From positions 72,339 through 136,338 of the forward strand of contig NZ_JOAP01000021.1 in the NCBI RefSeq assembly GCF_000720475.1: a DNA stretch of 64,000 nucleotides. The letters run 5' to 3'. Below the pieces are notes generated by a model. That model had not been told where the DNA came from, ran no database searches, and worked only from the letters and a program-made list of their open reading frames with translations. Within the stretch, counting starts at the first letter, position 1; each line of letters opens with the position of its first letter. This DNA is from Streptomyces aureocirculatus. Lineage in GTDB: Bacteria > Actinomycetota > Actinomycetes > Streptomycetales > Streptomycetaceae. Below, one piece after another: positions 43,517 through 55,141 of this stretch. Position numbers and translations under genes: made by a program.

Positions 43517-44370
43517 CCACCAGTTCCCCCGAGGGCGTCAGCCTGGGCATGCCCCAACTGCCCCCGCAGGCCTACCCGGCCGACGTCCGCGCCCGCCTGG
43601 AGGCCGACGCGCGCGAGGTCGTCGCCCGCTACCCGGACTCCCGCTCGGCGCTCCTGCCGCTGCTGCACCTGGTGCAGTCGGAGGAGGGCCATGTGACGCG
43701 CACCGGCATGCGGTTCTGCGCGGACGTGCTCGGTCTGACCACCGCGGAGGTGACGGCGGTCGCGACCTTCTACACCATGTACCGCCGCAAGCCCTCCGGT
43801 GACTACCAGGTCGGCGTCTGCACCAACACGCTGTGCGCCGTCATGGGCGGCGACGCCATCTTCGAGGCACTCCAGGAGCACCTGGGCGTCGGCAACGGCG
43901 GCACCACCGAGGACGGGAAGGTGACGCTTGAGCACATCGAGTGCAACGCCGCCTGCGACTTCGCTCCCGTGGTGATGGTCAACTGGGAGTTCTTCGACAA
44001 CCAGACGCCGGGCAGCGCCAAGCGTCTCGTCGACGACCTGCGCGCGGGAGCACCGGTCGAACCGACCCGCGGCGCCCCCCTGTGCACCTTCAAGGAGACG
44101 GCCCGGATCCTCGCGGGCTTCCCCGACGAGCGCGCCGGCGCCGTCGAGGCGAGCGGCGGCGCGGGCCCCGCCTCGCTGATCGGGCTGCGCCTGGCCAAGG
44201 GCGAGGCACCGCCCGCACGAGTGGTCCACCCGCGCGCGGGCGGACCCGAGGAGAGCCAGCCGCACGACCCGTCGCCCAGTGAGCACCTCAGCTCGCACGA
44301 CGCGCCGCAGCAGACCTCGGCTTCCGACCCGGCCCACCCGGCCGGTCCGTCCGCCGAGGAGGGGGAGTGA
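43513..44370 (+). CDS. nuoE: NADH-quinone oxidoreductase subunit E
   Basis: The 285-aa subunit is longer than the usual 160-170 aa. The thioredoxin-like core (about 15-175) carries the [2Fe-2S] ligands in [11 protein letters not shown] and ECNAACDF. The last 100 residues are a hydrophilic extension rich in Pro, Ser and His ([20 protein letters not shown] then a disordered tail), as seen in other actinobacterial NuoE. The GTG at 43513 lies in a GTGA overlap with nuoD; the longer open frame is spurious. Confidence 0.93.
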
Positions 44371-45740
44371 TGACGTTGGCCGCCGAGATCGACAACGAGA
44401 CCAGCCCGGAGAAGCTCCTCGCACCGGTGCTCTCCGCCTTCTGGGACGACGAGAAGTCCTGGACCCTCGACACCTACCGCCGCCACGACGGCTACGAAGG
44501 GCTGCGCAAGGCCCTCGCGATGGCGCCCGACGACCTGATCGCCTATGTGAAGGACTCGGGCCTGCGCGGCCGCGGCGGCGCGGGCTTCCCGACCGGGATG
44601 AAGTGGCAGTTCATCCCCCAGGGCGACGGCAAACCGCACTATCTGGTTGTCAACGCCGACGAGTCGGAGCCAGGGACCTGCAAGGACATCCCGCTCCTCT
44701 TCGCGAACCCGCACAGCCTCATCGAGGGCATCGTGATCGCCTGCTACGCGATCCGTTCCGCGCATGCGTTCATCTACGTGCGTGGTGAAGTCGTCCCCGT
44801 GCTGCGACGTTTGCACGAGGCCGTTCGTGAGGCCTACGCGGCGGGCTACCTCGGCGAGAACATCCTGGGCAGCGGACTCGACCTGGAACTCACCGTGCAC
44901 GCGGGCGCGGGCGCGTACATCTGCGGTGAGGAGACCGCGCTGCTCGACTCGCTCGAAGGCCGCCGTGGCCAGCCGCGACTCCGTCCCCCTTTCCCTGCGG
45001 TCGCGGGCCTCTACGCGTGCCCCACTGTTGTCAACAACGTCGAGTCCATCGCCTCGGTTCCCGCGATCCTCAATCGGGGGAAAGACTGGTTCAAGTCGAT
45101 GGGCAGCGAGAAGTCGCCCGGCTTCACGCTGTATTCGCTCAGCGGGCACGTGACCTCACCCGGCCAGTACGAGGCGCCGCTCGGCATCACGCTGCGCCAA
45201 CTGCTCGACATGAGCGGCGGCATGCGGGCCGGGCACCGGCTGAAGTTCTGGACGCCGGGCGGCTCCTCGACGCCGATGTTCACCGACGAGCACCTCGACG
45301 TGCCGCTCGACTACGAGGGCGTGGGCGCCGCCGGATCGATGCTCGGCACCAAGGCCCTGCAGTGCTTCGACGAGACGACCTGCGTGGTGCGGGCCGTGAC
45401 CCGCTGGACCGAGTTCTACGCCCACGAGTCCTGCGGCAAGTGCACGCCCTGCCGCGAAGGGACGTACTGGCTCGTGCAGTTGCTGCGCGACATCGAGGCG
45501 GGCAAGGGCGTCATGTCCGACCTCGACAAGCTGAACGACATCGCCGACAACATCAACGGCAAGTCCTTCTGCGCCCTCGGAGACGGCGCCGCCTCACCCA
45601 TCTTCTCCTCGCTCAAGTACTTCCGCGAGGAGTACGAGCAGCACATCACCGGCAGGGGCTGCCCCTTCGACCCCGCCAAGTCCACGCTCTGGGCCGACCG
45701 GAGCGGCAGGACCGACACGCACACGGAGGTGAACGCATGA
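44370..45740 (+). CDS. nuoF: NADH-quinone oxidoreductase subunit F
   Basis: The 456-aa protein binds NADH and [31 protein letters not shown], and the N3 [4Fe-4S] ligands in [11 protein letters not shown] with a further cysteine in SFCALGDGA. It is the entry point of electrons into complex I. The ATG at 44370 is seven bases after AGGAGG and is preferred to the GTG at 44367, which is too close. It overlaps the nuoE stop by one base. Confidence 0.95.
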   Translation: MTLAAEIDNETSPEKLLAPVLSAFWDDEKSWTLDTYRRHDGYEGLRKALAMAPDDLIAYVKDSGLRGRGGAGFPTGMKWQFIPQGDGKPHYLVVNADESEPGTCKDIPLLFANPHSLIEGIVIACYAIRSAHAFIYVRGEVVPVLRRLHEAVREAYAAGYLGENILGSGLDLELTVHAGAGAYICGEETALLDSLEGRRGQPRLRPPFPAVAGLYACPTVVNNVESIASVPAILNRGKDWFKSMGSEKSPGFTLYSLSGHVTSPGQYEAPLGITLRQLLDMSGGMRAGHRLKFWTPGGSSTPMFTDEHLDVPLDYEGVGAAGSMLGTKALQCFDETTCVVRAVTRWTEFYAHESCGKCTPCREGTYWLVQLLRDIEAGKGVMSDLDKLNDIADNINGKSFCALGDGAASPIFSSLKYFREEYEQHITGRGCPFDPAKSTLWADRSGRTDTHTEVNA

Positions 45741-48250
45741 CAGTGTCCACCAGCAGCGCTCCCTCCGGAGGCGGGGAGGCGGCGGCTGCGCCGGAAGACC
45801 TGGTCTCACTGACGATCGACGGCATCGAGATCAGCGTCCCCAAGGGCACGCTGGTGATCCGCGCCGCCGAACTCCTCGGCATCGAGATCCCGCGCTTCTG
45901 CGACCACCCGCTCCTCGACCCCGCGGGCGCCTGCCGGCAGTGCATCGTGGAGGTCGAGGGCCAGCGCAAGCCGATGGCCTCCTGCACCATCACGTGCACG
46001 GACGGCATGGTGGTGAAGTCGCAGCTCACGTCGCCCGTCGCGGAGAAGTCGCAGCGGGGCGTGATGGAGCTGCTCCTCATCAACCACCCGCTGGACTGCC
46101 CGGTCTGCGACAAGGGCGGCGAGTGCCCGCTGCAGAACCAGGCGATGCAGGTCGGCGACTCGGACACCCGCTTCGAGGGCAAGAAGCGCACGTTCGAGAA
46201 GCCGGTGCCGATCTCCACGCAGGTGCTGCTCGACCGTGAGCGGTGCGTGCTGTGCGCGCGCTGCACCCGCTTCTCCAACCAGATCGCGGGCGACCCGATG
46301 ATCGAGCTCCTGGAGCGCGGGGCGCTCCAGCAGGTCGGCACCGGCGACGGCGACCCCTTCGAGTCGTACTTCTCCGGCAACACCATCCAGATCTGCCCGG
46401 TGGGCGCCCTCACCTCGGCGGCGTACCGGTTCCGGTCGCGCCCGTTCGACCTGGTGTCGTCGCCCTCGGTGTGCGAGCACTGCGCCGGCGGCTGCGCCAC
46501 GCGTACGGACCACCGGCGCGGCAAGGTCATGCGGCGGCTCGCGCAGAACGACCCCGAGGTCAACGAGGAGTGGATCTGTGACAAGGGGCGCTTCGGCTTC
46601 CGGTACGCGCAGAAGCCGGACCGGCTCACCACGCCGCTGGTGCGCGACGCCGACTCCGGTGAACTGGTCCCCGCGTCCTGGCCCGAGGCCCTGGAGGCGG
46701 CGGCCAGGGGGCTCGCGGCCGCGCGCGGGCGCGCCGGTGTGCTGACCGGCGGGCGCCTCACCCTGGAGGACGCCTACGCGTACAGCAAGTACGCGCGCGT
46801 GGCGCTCGACACCAACGACATCGACTTCCGCGCGCGCGTGCACTCCAGCGAGGAGGCCGACTTCCTCGCGGCACGCGTCGCCGGACGCGGCCGTGACCTC
46901 GACGGCGACGGCGTCACGTACGCCGCCCTTGAGCAGGCCCCCGCCGTGCTGCTCGCAGGTATCGAGGCGGAGGAGGAGGCGCCCGGCGTCTTCCTGCGCC
47001 TGCGCAAGGCCTGGCGCAAGCACGGCCAGCGCACCTACGCGCTCGCCCCGTACGCGACCCGCGGTCTGGAGAAGGCCGGCGGCACGCTGCTCGCTGCCGC
47101 GCCCGGCACCGAGACGGAGTGGCTCGACGCGCTCGCGGCGAACGTAGGCCTGGCCGACGACGGTGCCGGGGCCGCCGAGGCGCTGCGTTCCGAAGGCGCC
47201 GTGATCGTCGTCGGTGAACGGCTCGCGGCCGTCCCCGGCGCGCTCACGGCCGTCGTACGGACGGCTTCCGCGACCGGCGCCCGACTGGTGTGGATCCCGC
47301 GCCGAGCGGGTGAGCGCGCGGCGATCGAAGCCGGTGCGATGCCGTCGCTGCTGCCCGGCGGCCGACCCGCGACCGACCCGCGCGCCCGTGAGCAGGTCGC
47401 CACCGCCTGGTCGGTCGCCGAACTCCCGCACCGCTACGGCCGCGACACCGGCCAGATCATCGAAGCCGCCGCGACCGGCGAACTGAGCGCCCTGCTCGTC
47501 GCGGGCGTGGAGGTCGCCGACCTGCCCGACCCGGCACGCGCGCGTGCGGCACTCGACGAGGTCGGCTTCCTGGTCTCCCTGGAGCTGCGGCCGAGCGAGG
47601 TGACGGAACGTGCCGACGTGGTGCTTCCGGTGGCCGCCGTCGCCGAGAAGCCGGGCACCTTCCTCAACTGGGAAGGCAGGGCCCGGCTCTTCGAGGCCGC
47701 GCTCAAGCCGGACCAGATGACCCGCAGGCTCGCCCCGAGCGACGCCCGCGTCCTGCACATGCTGGCCGACGCGGGCGACATCCACCTCGGCCTGCCGGAC
47801 CTGCTCACCGTCCGGCGCGAGCTGGACCGCCTCGGAGGCTGGGACGGCCCGCACGCCACCGAGCCCCTGGAGACCGGTTCGCACCCGCCGCGGCCCGCCG
47901 CCGGTGAGGCCGTCCTCGCGGGGCACCGGCTGCTGCTCGACCAGGGCCGCCTCCAGGAGGGCGACGACGCGCTCGCAGGTACCCGGCACGCGGCGGCGGC
48001 CCGGCTGTCCGCGGCCACCGCGGCCGAGGCGGGCGTCAAGGACGGCGACCTGCTCGCCGTCACCGGCCTCGCGGGCGCGACGACGCTGCCGCTGCTCGTC
48101 ACCCAGATGCCCGACCGTGTGGTCTGGCTCCCCCTGAACTCGTCCGGGGGCGGCGTCACGTCGGACACCGGCGCCCGCCCCGGCGACCTCGTCCGCATCG
48201 GCCCGGCCGTCCTGCCGGGGCCCGCCGGGGCCACGGAGGTGACGTCGTGA
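45737..48250 (+). CDS. nuoG: NADH-quinone oxidoreductase subunit G
   Basis: The 837-aa protein has an N-terminal [2Fe-2S] domain ([15 protein letters not shown]), [27 protein letters not shown], and a further cluster region [12 protein letters not shown] long molybdopterin-oxidoreductase-like domain lacking cofactor catalytic residues follows. The C-terminal region ([17 protein letters not shown]) is typical of actinobacterial NuoG. The ATG at 45737 lies in an ATGA overlap with nuoF. It conducts electrons from FMN towards NuoB. Confidence 0.95.
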   Translation: MTVSTSSAPSGGGEAAAAPEDLVSLTIDGIEISVPKGTLVIRAAELLGIEIPRFCDHPLLDPAGACRQCIVEVEGQRKPMASCTITCTDGMVVKSQLTSPVAEKSQRGVMELLLINHPLDCPVCDKGGECPLQNQAMQVGDSDTRFEGKKRTFEKPVPISTQVLLDRERCVLCARCTRFSNQIAGDPMIELLERGALQQVGTGDGDPFESYFSGNTIQICPVGALTSAAYRFRSRPFDLVSSPSVCEHCAGGCATRTDHRRGKVMRRLAQNDPEVNEEWICDKGRFGFRYAQKPDRLTTPLVRDADSGELVPASWPEALEAAARGLAAARGRAGVLTGGRLTLEDAYAYSKYARVALDTNDIDFRARVHSSEEADFLAARVAGRGRDLDGDGVTYAALEQAPAVLLAGIEAEEEAPGVFLRLRKAWRKHGQRTYALAPYATRGLEKAGGTLLAAAPGTETEWLDALAANVGLADDGAGAAEALRSEGAVIVVGERLAAVPGALTAVVRTASATGARLVWIPRRAGERAAIEAGAMPSLLPGGRPATDPRAREQVATAWSVAELPHRYGRDTGQIIEAAATGELSALLVAGVEVADLPDPARARAALDEVGFLVSLELRPSEVTERADVVLPVAAVAEKPGTFLNWEGRARLFEAALKPDQMTRRLAPSDARVLHMLADAGDIHLGLPDLLTVRRELDRLGGWDGPHATEPLETGSHPPRPAAGEAVLAGHRLLLDQGRLQEGDDALAGTRHAAAARLSAATAAEAGVKDGDLLAVTGLAGATTLPLLVTQMPDRVVWLPLNSSGGGVTSDTGARPGDLVRIGPAVLPGPAGATEVTS

Positions 48251-49638
48251 TGCTTCAGGCAGTGCACACCGCGCAGAGCGCGGTACCCCTGGCGGCCGAA
48301 GACCTGTCGATGTTCGGCAGGGACCCCTGGTGGCTCGTCGTCATCAAGGCCGTCTTCTGCTTCGCGTTCCTGATGATCACTGTGCTGTTCTCCATCGTGT
48401 GGGAGCGCAAGGTCGTCGCCTGGATGCAGTTGCGCATCGGCCCGAACCGGCACGGCCCCTGGGGCATGCTCCAGTCCCTCGCGGACGGCATCAAGCTGAT
48501 GCTCAAGGAGGATCTGATCGTCAAGCGCGCGGACAAGGTCGTCTACGTCCTCGCGCCGATCGTCGCCGCCATCCCGGCGTTCATGGCGATCGCGGTGATC
48601 CCCTTCGGGCCCGCGGGCAACGAAGTGTCGATCTTCGGACACCGCACCACGATGCAGCTCACCGACCTGCCGATCGCGATGCTCTACATCCTCGCGGTCG
48701 CCTCCGTCGGCATCTACGGCATCGTCCTCGCGGGCTGGAGCTCCGGCTCGACGTACCCGCTGCTCGGCGGACTGCGCTCGTGCGCGCAGATGATCTCGTA
48801 CGAGATCGCCATGGGCGCCGCGTTCGCCTCGGTGTTCCTGTACTCCGGGTCGATGTCGACGTCGCGGATCGTCGAGGCGCAGGAGGGCCGCTGGTACGTC
48901 CTGCTGCTCCCGGTGTCGTTCCTGATCTACATCGTGACGATGATCGGGGAGACCAACCGGGCGCCGTTCGACATGCCGGAGTCCGAGGGCGACCTCGTGG
49001 GCGGCTTCAACACCGAGTACTCGTCGATCAAGTTCGCGATGTTCATGCTCGCCGAGTACGTCAACATGGTCACCGTCTCGGCCGTCTCCGTGACGCTGTT
49101 CCTGGGAGGCTGGCGGGCCCCGTGGCCGGTGAGCACCTTCTGGGAGGGCGCGAACCACGGCTGGTGGCCGATGGCCTGGTTCATCCTCAAGGTGCAACTG
49201 CTCCTGTTCTTCTTCATCTGGCTGCGCGGCACCCTCCCACGCGTCCGCTACGACCAGTTGATGAAGCTCGGCTGGAAGGTCCTCATCCCCGTCTCCGTGG
49301 TCTGGCTGATGCTCGTCGCCACCGTCCGGGCGCTGCGCAACGAGGACTACGACTTCAGCGAGATCGCGCTCTACGTAGGCGGCGGTGTACTCGCCCTGTT
49401 GCTGCTCTCCGTGCTCGTGGACGTCTTCCGCGACAAACGCGAGAAGGACGCGGCCGCGGCCGCCCCGCCCGCCGAAGCCGGTGCCTTCGACCCGATGGCC
49501 GGTGGCTTCCCGGTGCCGCCGCTGCCCGGACAGACCCTGCCGCCCGTGCCGCGTCGACGCCCACGCCACGAGCGGGAGTTGATTGTCAGTGGTGGGCCCG
49601 ATACTCAAAGTGACGGAAAGGAGGCGTCCGATGGCTGA
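48247..49638 (+). CDS. nuoH: NADH-quinone oxidoreductase subunit H
   Basis: The 463-aa subunit has about eight helices and signature [17 protein letters not shown], followed by [34 protein letters not shown] (shown at its limit) and [15 protein letters not shown]. It links the quinone site to the proton channels. A proline-rich cytoplasmic tail of about 60 residues follows the last helix. GTG at 48247 or ATG at 48250 can both use GGAGGT at 48235. It overlaps the nuoI start by 8 bp. Confidence 0.95.
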   Translation: MMLQAVHTAQSAVPLAAEDLSMFGRDPWWLVVIKAVFCFAFLMITVLFSIVWERKVVAWMQLRIGPNRHGPWGMLQSLADGIKLMLKEDLIVKRADKVVYVLAPIVAAIPAFMAIAVIPFGPAGNEVSIFGHRTTMQLTDLPIAMLYILAVASVGIYGIVLAGWSSGSTYPLLGGLRSCAQMISYEIAMGAAFASVFLYSGSMSTSRIVEAQEGRWYVLLLPVSFLIYIVTMIGETNRAPFDMPESEGDLVGGFNTEYSSIKFAMFMLAEYVNMVTVSAVSVTLFLGGWRAPWPVSTFWEGANHGWWPMAWFILKVQLLLFFFIWLRGTLPRVRYDQLMKLGWKVLIPVSVVWLMLVATVRALRNEDYDFSEIALYVGGGVLALLLLSVLVDVFRDKREKDAAAAAPPAEAGAFDPMAGGFPVPPLPGQTLPPVPRRRPRHERELIVSGGPDTQSDGKEASDG

Positions 49639-50413
49639 GCAGCCGAACATGCCGGACCGGCCGAAGCGCTCACAGCTTCCCGAGCAACAGGAGGCGGTCG
49701 ACCCGCAGCAGTCGAACCAGTCGGATCAGGGGTTCCAGAACCCCGTCGCGGGCTTCGGCGTGACCTTCAAGGCCATGTTCAAGAAGCGGCTCACCGAGCA
49801 GTATCCGGAGCAGCAGAAGACCACTGCTCCCCGCTTCCACGGCCGGCACCAGCTCAACCGCCATCCGGACGGCCTGGAGAAGTGCATCGGCTGTGAGCTG
49901 TGCGCCTGGGCCTGTCCCGCGGACGCCATCTATGTGGAGGGCGCGGACAACACCGAGGAGGAGCGCTACTCCCCGGGCGAGCGGTACGGCCGCGTCTATC
50001 AGATCAACTACGCCCGCTGCATCTTCTGCGGACTGTGCATCGAGGCGTGCCCCACGCGCGCGTTGACGATGACGAACGAGTTCGAGCTCGCCGACAGCAG
50101 CCGGGCGAACCTGATCTACACCAAGGAGCAACTCCTCGCCGGCCTCGAAGAAGGCATGGTCGAATCGCCGCACGCGATCTTCCCGGGCATGGACGAGGGC
50201 GACTACTACCGGGGCCTTGTCACCGAGGCCGCCCCCGGCACGACCCCTCAGCCCGCCCTCTCCCGCGGCGAGAAGCCGGCCTCCGAAGTGACCGTCCCCG
50301 AGGGCGTCGGACCCGAGCCGACCGCCGCCGCACAGGCCGGGCCCGCGAGGGCGGCCTCGGGGAGCGCTCCGGCGGCCGAGCGGCCCGCACGGGACCGGGG
50401 GGTGGGCGAATGA
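49631..50413 (+). CDS. nuoI: NADH-quinone oxidoreductase subunit I
   Basis: The 260-aa protein has two [4Fe-4S] ferredoxin motifs, [12 protein letters not shown] and [12 protein letters not shown]. It belongs to the peripheral arm (clusters N6a and N6b). The ATG at 49631 follows AAGGAGG, within the end of nuoH. A C-terminal extension of about 75 residues ([15 protein letters not shown]) is Ala/Pro-rich and not part of the core. Its stop overlaps nuoJ. Confidence 0.95.
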   Translation: MAEQPNMPDRPKRSQLPEQQEAVDPQQSNQSDQGFQNPVAGFGVTFKAMFKKRLTEQYPEQQKTTAPRFHGRHQLNRHPDGLEKCIGCELCAWACPADAIYVEGADNTEEERYSPGERYGRVYQINYARCIFCGLCIEACPTRALTMTNEFELADSSRANLIYTKEQLLAGLEEGMVESPHAIFPGMDEGDYYRGLVTEAAPGTTPQPALSRGEKPASEVTVPEGVGPEPTAAAQAGPARAASGSAPAAERPARDRGVGE

Positions 50414-51300
50414 CCGCCCTCGCGGCCTACACCACCTCCACGGGCGAGGCCTTCCAGTTCTGGGTGCTCGGCACGGTCGCCGTGATCGGCGCGCTGTGCA
50501 CGATCCTGATGAGGAAGGCGGTGCACAGCGCGCTCTGCCTGGCCGGAACCATGATCATCCTCGCGGTGTTCTACCTGGCCAACGGCGCCTACTTCCTGGG
50601 CATCGTGCAGATCGTGGTCTACACCGGCGCGATCATGATGCTGTTCCTCTTCGTGGTCATGCTCGTCGGCGTCACCGCCGCCGACTCGCTGAAGGAGACC
50701 ATCAAGGGCCAGCGCTGGCTGGCCGCGGTGTGCGGATTCGGCTTCGCCCTGCTGCTGTTCGCGGGTATCGGCAACGCCTCCCTGAAGGACTTCGAAGGCC
50801 TGGCCAAGGCCAACGAGGGCGGCAACGTGGAGGGCCTCGCGACCCTCATCTTCACGAAGTACGTCTTCGCCTTCGAGATCACTGGCGCGCTGCTCATCAC
50901 GGCGACGGTGGGCGCGATGGTCCTCACCCACCGCGAGCGCACGGAGCGTGCCAAGACCCAGCGGGAACTGGCCGAGGAGCGCGTGCGCGAGGGCAAGCAC
51001 CTGCCGCCGCTGCCCGCCCCGGGTGTGTACGCCCGGCACAACGCGGTGGACATCGCGGGCCTGCTCCCCGACGGCACGCCGTCGGAGCTCACGGTCAACA
51101 GGACGCTGCGTGAGCGCGGCCAGATCCGCGACGTGTCCACCGAGGCACTGAACGACCTGCGGGCCCTCGAGCAGCGCGCCACGGACCGCTTGGAACGCCC
51201 GGACCTGCGGCGTACGGACCCCGGCCGGAACGGCGACGGCGACTCCGGGGCCGAACACGCCGCCGCCGCGGGCGAGCAGACCGAGGAGGCGTCGAAGTGA
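50410..51300 (+). CDS. nuoJ: NADH-quinone oxidoreductase subunit J
   Basis: The 296-aa protein has five helices in the first 175 residues ([19 protein letters not shown] is the conserved third helix). A long charged C-terminal tail follows ([18 protein letters not shown] onward), about 120 residues longer than E. coli NuoJ. The ATG lies in an ATGA overlap with nuoI. It is a membrane-arm subunit adjacent to NuoK and NuoH. Confidence 0.94.
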   Translation: MTALAAYTTSTGEAFQFWVLGTVAVIGALCTILMRKAVHSALCLAGTMIILAVFYLANGAYFLGIVQIVVYTGAIMMLFLFVVMLVGVTAADSLKETIKGQRWLAAVCGFGFALLLFAGIGNASLKDFEGLAKANEGGNVEGLATLIFTKYVFAFEITGALLITATVGAMVLTHRERTERAKTQRELAEERVREGKHLPPLPAPGVYARHNAVDIAGLLPDGTPSELTVNRTLRERGQIRDVSTEALNDLRALEQRATDRLERPDLRRTDPGRNGDGDSGAEHAAAAGEQTEEASK

Positions 51301-51596
51301 ATCCGGTCAACTACCTGTACCTGGCGGCTCTGTTGTTCGCCATCGGGGCCAGCGGCGTACTGATCAGGCGGAACGCGATCGTCGTCTTCATGTGCATCGA
51401 GCTGATGCTGAACGCCTGCAATCTGGCGTTCGTCGCGTTCTCCCGGCTGCACGGCAATCTGGACGGCCAGATCATCGCCTTCTTCACGATGGTCGTCGCC
51501 GCCGCCGAAGTCGTGGTCGGGCTCGCGATCATCGTGTCGCTGTTCCGCTCCCGTCACTCGGCCTCGGTCGACGACGCCAGCCTGATGAAGCTGTAA
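51297..51596 (+). CDS. nuoK: NADH-quinone oxidoreductase subunit K
   Basis: The 99-aa subunit has three helices with conserved glutamates in [15 protein letters not shown] and [13 protein letters not shown], which belong to the proton path. GTG start in a GTGA overlap with nuoJ. Confidence 0.96.
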   Translation: MNPVNYLYLAALLFAIGASGVLIRRNAIVVFMCIELMLNACNLAFVAFSRLHGNLDGQIIAFFTMVVAAAEVVVGLAIIVSLFRSRHSASVDDASLMKL

Positions 51597-51611
51597 GGGG
51601 TCGTTAGCACC

Positions 51612-53564
51612 GTGAACACAGAGAACTTGATTGCGCTGCTCGTGGCGGCGCCTCTGCTCGGAGCGGTCGTCCTGCTGTGCGGCGGCCGGCGCCTGGACCG
51701 GGTGGGGCACTGGATCGGCACGCTGCTCTCGGCCCTGTCCTTCGTGATCGGCCTGGTCCTCTTCACCGACATGCTCGGCAAGGGCGCCGAGGACCGCTCG
51801 CTGCACCAGCACCTGTTCAGTTGGATTCCCGTCGAGGGCTTCCAGGCCGACGTCGCCTTCCAGCTCGACCAGTTGTCGATGACGTTCGTCCTGCTGATCT
51901 CCGGCGTCGGCACGCTGATCCACCTGTACTCGATCGGGTACATGGAGCACGACGAGCGCCGCCGCCGCTTCTTCGGCTATCTGAACCTGTTCCTCGCGGC
52001 GATGCTCCTCCTCGTCCTCGCCGACAACTACCTGCTCCTGTACGTCGGCTGGGAGGGCGTCGGGCTCGCCTCGTACCTCCTGATCGGCTTCTGGCAGCAC
52101 AAGCCCAGCGCGGCCACGGCGGCCAAGAAGGCCTTCCTGGTCAACCGGGTCGGCGACATGGGTCTGTCCATCGCCATCATGCTGATGTTCACCACGTTCG
52201 GGACGTTCGCCTTCGGGCCCGTCCTGGAGGCCTCCGAGGGGACGAGCGAGGGCAAGCTCACGGCGATCGGCCTGATGCTGCTGCTCGCGGCGTGCGGCAA
52301 GTCCGCGCAGGTGCCGCTGCAGTCCTGGCTCGGGGACGCGATGGAGGGCCCGACCCCGGTCTCGGCCCTGATCCACGCGGCGACGATGGTCACCGCCGGT
52401 GTCTATCTCATCGTCCGCTCCGGAGCCATCTTCAACGGCGCCCCGGACGCACAACTTGCCGTCACCGTCGTGGGCGCCGTGACGCTCCTCTTCGGTGCGA
52501 TCGTCGGTTGTGCGAAGGACGACATCAAGAAGGCGCTCGCCGGTTCGACGATGTCGCAGATCGGCTACATGATCCTGGCCGCGGGCCTGGGCCCGATCGG
52601 CTATGTCTTCGCGATCATGCACCTGGTGACGCACGGCTTCTTCAAGGCCGGGCTCTTCCTCGGCGCGGGTTCGGTCATGCACGGCATGAACGACGAGGTC
52701 GACATGCGCAAGTACGGCGGCCTCAGGAAGTACATGCCGGTGACGTTCGTGACCTTCGGTCTCGGCTATCTCGCGATCATCGGCTTCCCCGGTCTGTCCG
52801 GCTTCTTCTCCAAGGACAAGATCATCGAGGCGGCGTTCGCCAAGGGCGGCACGGAGGGCTGGATCCTCGGCTCGGTGGCGCTCCTGGGCGCGGCCATCAC
52901 GGCGTACTACATGACGCGAGTGATGCTCCTGACCTTCTTCGGAGAGGAGCGGTGGCGGCACCGCGCGACGGCTTCCCCGGAGCAGCCGAGCGCCGAGCCC
53001 GCCGCCGAGACACGCGGCCAACACTCCGAGCCGCATCCGCACGAGTCGCCCAGGTCCATGACGATCCCGATGATCCTGCTCGCCGTGGGATCGGTGTTCG
53101 CGGGTGGCTTCTTCAGCATCGGCGACCGCTTCACGCACTGGCTGGAGCCCGTCACGCACCACGACCACGGCGACTCCCCGCTGAGCGCCGCCACGGTCAC
53201 GGGCGCCACCATGGTGGTCCTGGTCGTCGGTGTGACCCTGGCCTGGTTCCAGTACGGCCGCCGCCCGGTCCCCGCCGTCGCCCCGCGCGGCTCGCTGCTC
53301 ACCCGCGCGGCCCGCCGGGACCTGCTCCAGGACGACTTCAACCACGTGGTCCTGGTGCGCGGCGGCGAACACCTCACACGCTCCCTGGTGTACGTCGACC
53401 ACACCCTGGTGGACGGCGTGGTCAACGGCACGGCGGCCTCGGTCGGCGGGCTCTCCGGGCGGCTGCGGAAGCTGCAGAACGGCTACGCACGCAGTTACGC
53501 GGTCTCGATGTTCGGCGGCGCGGCGGTCCTCATCGTCGCGACGCTGCTGATGAGGGCGGTCTGA
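51612..53564 (+). CDS. nuoL: NADH-quinone oxidoreductase subunit L
   Basis: The 650-aa antiporter-like subunit has about 16 helices. Conserved blocks are [68 protein letters not shown] and [11 protein letters not shown]. It is the distal proton pump with the lateral helix of complex I. A loop at about 445-475 is rich in Glu, His and Pro ([11 protein letters not shown]). GTG start, 15 bp after nuoK. Confidence 0.96.
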   Translation: MNTENLIALLVAAPLLGAVVLLCGGRRLDRVGHWIGTLLSALSFVIGLVLFTDMLGKGAEDRSLHQHLFSWIPVEGFQADVAFQLDQLSMTFVLLISGVGTLIHLYSIGYMEHDERRRRFFGYLNLFLAAMLLLVLADNYLLLYVGWEGVGLASYLLIGFWQHKPSAATAAKKAFLVNRVGDMGLSIAIMLMFTTFGTFAFGPVLEASEGTSEGKLTAIGLMLLLAACGKSAQVPLQSWLGDAMEGPTPVSALIHAATMVTAGVYLIVRSGAIFNGAPDAQLAVTVVGAVTLLFGAIVGCAKDDIKKALAGSTMSQIGYMILAAGLGPIGYVFAIMHLVTHGFFKAGLFLGAGSVMHGMNDEVDMRKYGGLRKYMPVTFVTFGLGYLAIIGFPGLSGFFSKDKIIEAAFAKGGTEGWILGSVALLGAAITAYYMTRVMLLTFFGEERWRHRATASPEQPSAEPAAETRGQHSEPHPHESPRSMTIPMILLAVGSVFAGGFFSIGDRFTHWLEPVTHHDHGDSPLSAATVTGATMVVLVVGVTLAWFQYGRRPVPAVAPRGSLLTRAARRDLLQDDFNHVVLVRGGEHLTRSLVYVDHTLVDGVVNGTAASVGGLSGRLRKLQNGYARSYAVSMFGGAAVLIVATLLMRAV

Positions 53565-53569
53565 TACCG

Positions 53570-55141
53570 ATGTCCTTTCCTCTGCTCACAGCGACGGCCG
53601 CGCTCCCCGCGGTCGGCGCGATCGTCACGGCGGCCGTCCCGGCCGCGCGGCGGACCGCCGCCAAATGGCTCGCGCTGCTCTTCTCAGTGGCCACGCTCGC
53701 GCTGGCCGTCGTGGTCGCCGTCCGGTTCGACCCTGACGGCGACCGCTATCAACTGACCGAGTCGCGTTCCTGGATCGCGGACTTCGGAGTGCGGTACGAA
53801 CTCGGCGTCGACGGCATCGGCGTCGCCCTGATCGCGCTCACCGCCCTCCTGATCCCGTTCATCATCCTGGCGGGATGGCACGACGCCGATCCCCTGGAGA
53901 CCAAGTCGTCGCGTTGGCGGCCCACGCAAGGCTTCTTCGCCCTGATCCTGGCCGTCGAAGCGATGGTGATCATCTCCTTCGAGGCCACCGACGTCTTCCT
54001 CTTCTACATCTTCTTCGAAGCCATGCTCATCCCGATGTACTTCCTCATCGGCGGCTTCGGAGACCGCGCCCACGCGGGCAGCGACGAGAAGGCCTCGGCG
54101 CAGCGCTCGTACGCGGCCGTGAAGTTCCTGCTCTACAACCTGGCCGGCGGCCTCATCATGCTGGCGGCCGTGATCGGGCTCTACGTAGTCGCCGGGAACT
54201 TCTCGCTCCAGGAGATCGCCGAAGCGCGGGCCAACGGTTCGCTGGACATGGCGACCAACACCGAGCGCTGGCTGTTCCTCGGCTTCTTCTTCGCCTTCGC
54301 GGTGAAGGCCCCGCTGTGGCCGCTGCACACCTGGCTGCCGAACGCCATGGGCGAGGCCACGGCCCCGGTCGCCGTACTGATCACGGCGGTGGTCGACAAG
54401 GTCGGCACGTTCGCGATGCTGCGGTTCTGCCTCGGGCTCTTCCCCGAGGCCAGCAAGTGGGCGACGCCGGCGATCCTGGTGCTCGCCCTGATCAGCATCA
54501 TCTACGGCGCGCTGCTCGCGGTCGGCCAGCGCGACATCAAGCGCCTGGTGGCGTACGCGTCGATCTCGCACTTCGGGTTCATCATCCTCGGCATCTTCGC
54601 GATGACGTCCCAGGGGCAGTCCGGCGCCACGCTCTACATGGTCAACCACGGCATCTCCACAGCCGCCCTGATGCTGGTCGCAGGCTTCCTCATCTCGCGC
54701 CGGGGCTCGCGTCTGATCGCGGACTACGGAGGGGTGCAGAAGGTGGCGCCGGTGCTCGCGGGCACCTTCCTGATCGGCGGCCTCGCCACGCTGTCGCTGC
54801 CGGGGCTCGCGCCGTTCGTGAGTGAGTTCCTGGTCCTGGCGGGCACCTTCGCGCGCTATCCGGCGGTCGGGATCATCGCGACCTTCGGCATCGTGCTCGC
54901 CGCGCTCTACACCCTCGTCCTCTATCAGCGGACGATGACCGGGCCCGTGAAGCCGGAGGTCGCGTCGATGCCCGACCTGAAGGTTCGCGAACTGGCCGTG
55001 GTGGCCCCGCTGATCGCGCTCCTGATCGTCCTCGGCGTCTACCCGAAGCCGGTGACCGACCTGGTGAACCCGGCGGTCGAGCACACCATGTCCGACGTCC
55101 AGAAGAAGGACCCCAAGCCCGAGGTGGAGGCCGCCAAGTGA
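53570..55141 (+). CDS. nuoM: NADH-quinone oxidoreductase subunit M
   Basis: The 523-aa antiporter-like subunit shows FYIFFEAMLIPMYFLIGG, FFAFAVKAPLWPLHTWLPNA, ATAPVAVLITAVVDKVGTF and GQRDIKRLVAYASISHFG, the proton-channel blocks of NuoM. The ATG at 53570 lies five bases after the nuoL stop; longer open frames upstream are antisense of nuoL. Its stop overlaps the nuoN GTG. Confidence 0.96.
   Translation: MSFPLLTATAALPAVGAIVTAAVPAARRTAAKWLALLFSVATLALAVVVAVRFDPDGDRYQLTESRSWIADFGVRYELGVDGIGVALIALTALLIPFIILAGWHDADPLETKSSRWRPTQGFFALILAVEAMVIISFEATDVFLFYIFFEAMLIPMYFLIGGFGDRAHAGSDEKASAQRSYAAVKFLLYNLAGGLIMLAAVIGLYVVAGNFSLQEIAEARANGSLDMATNTERWLFLGFFFAFAVKAPLWPLHTWLPNAMGEATAPVAVLITAVVDKVGTFAMLRFCLGLFPEASKWATPAILVLALISIIYGALLAVGQRDIKRLVAYASISHFGFIILGIFAMTSQGQSGATLYMVNHGISTAALMLVAGFLISRRGSRLIADYGGVQKVAPVLAGTFLIGGLATLSLPGLAPFVSEFLVLAGTFARYPAVGIIATFGIVLAALYTLVLYQRTMTGPVKPEVASMPDLKVRELAVVAPLIALLIVLGVYPKPVTDLVNPAVEHTMSDVQKKDPKPEVEAAK

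Noticed and set aside
50619..53402. 927-aa antisense open frame opposite nuoJ-L
   Set aside because: Low-complexity His/Asp/Arg/Gln composition with repeated EDD and HRR blocks is the signature of the complement of membrane-protein genes.
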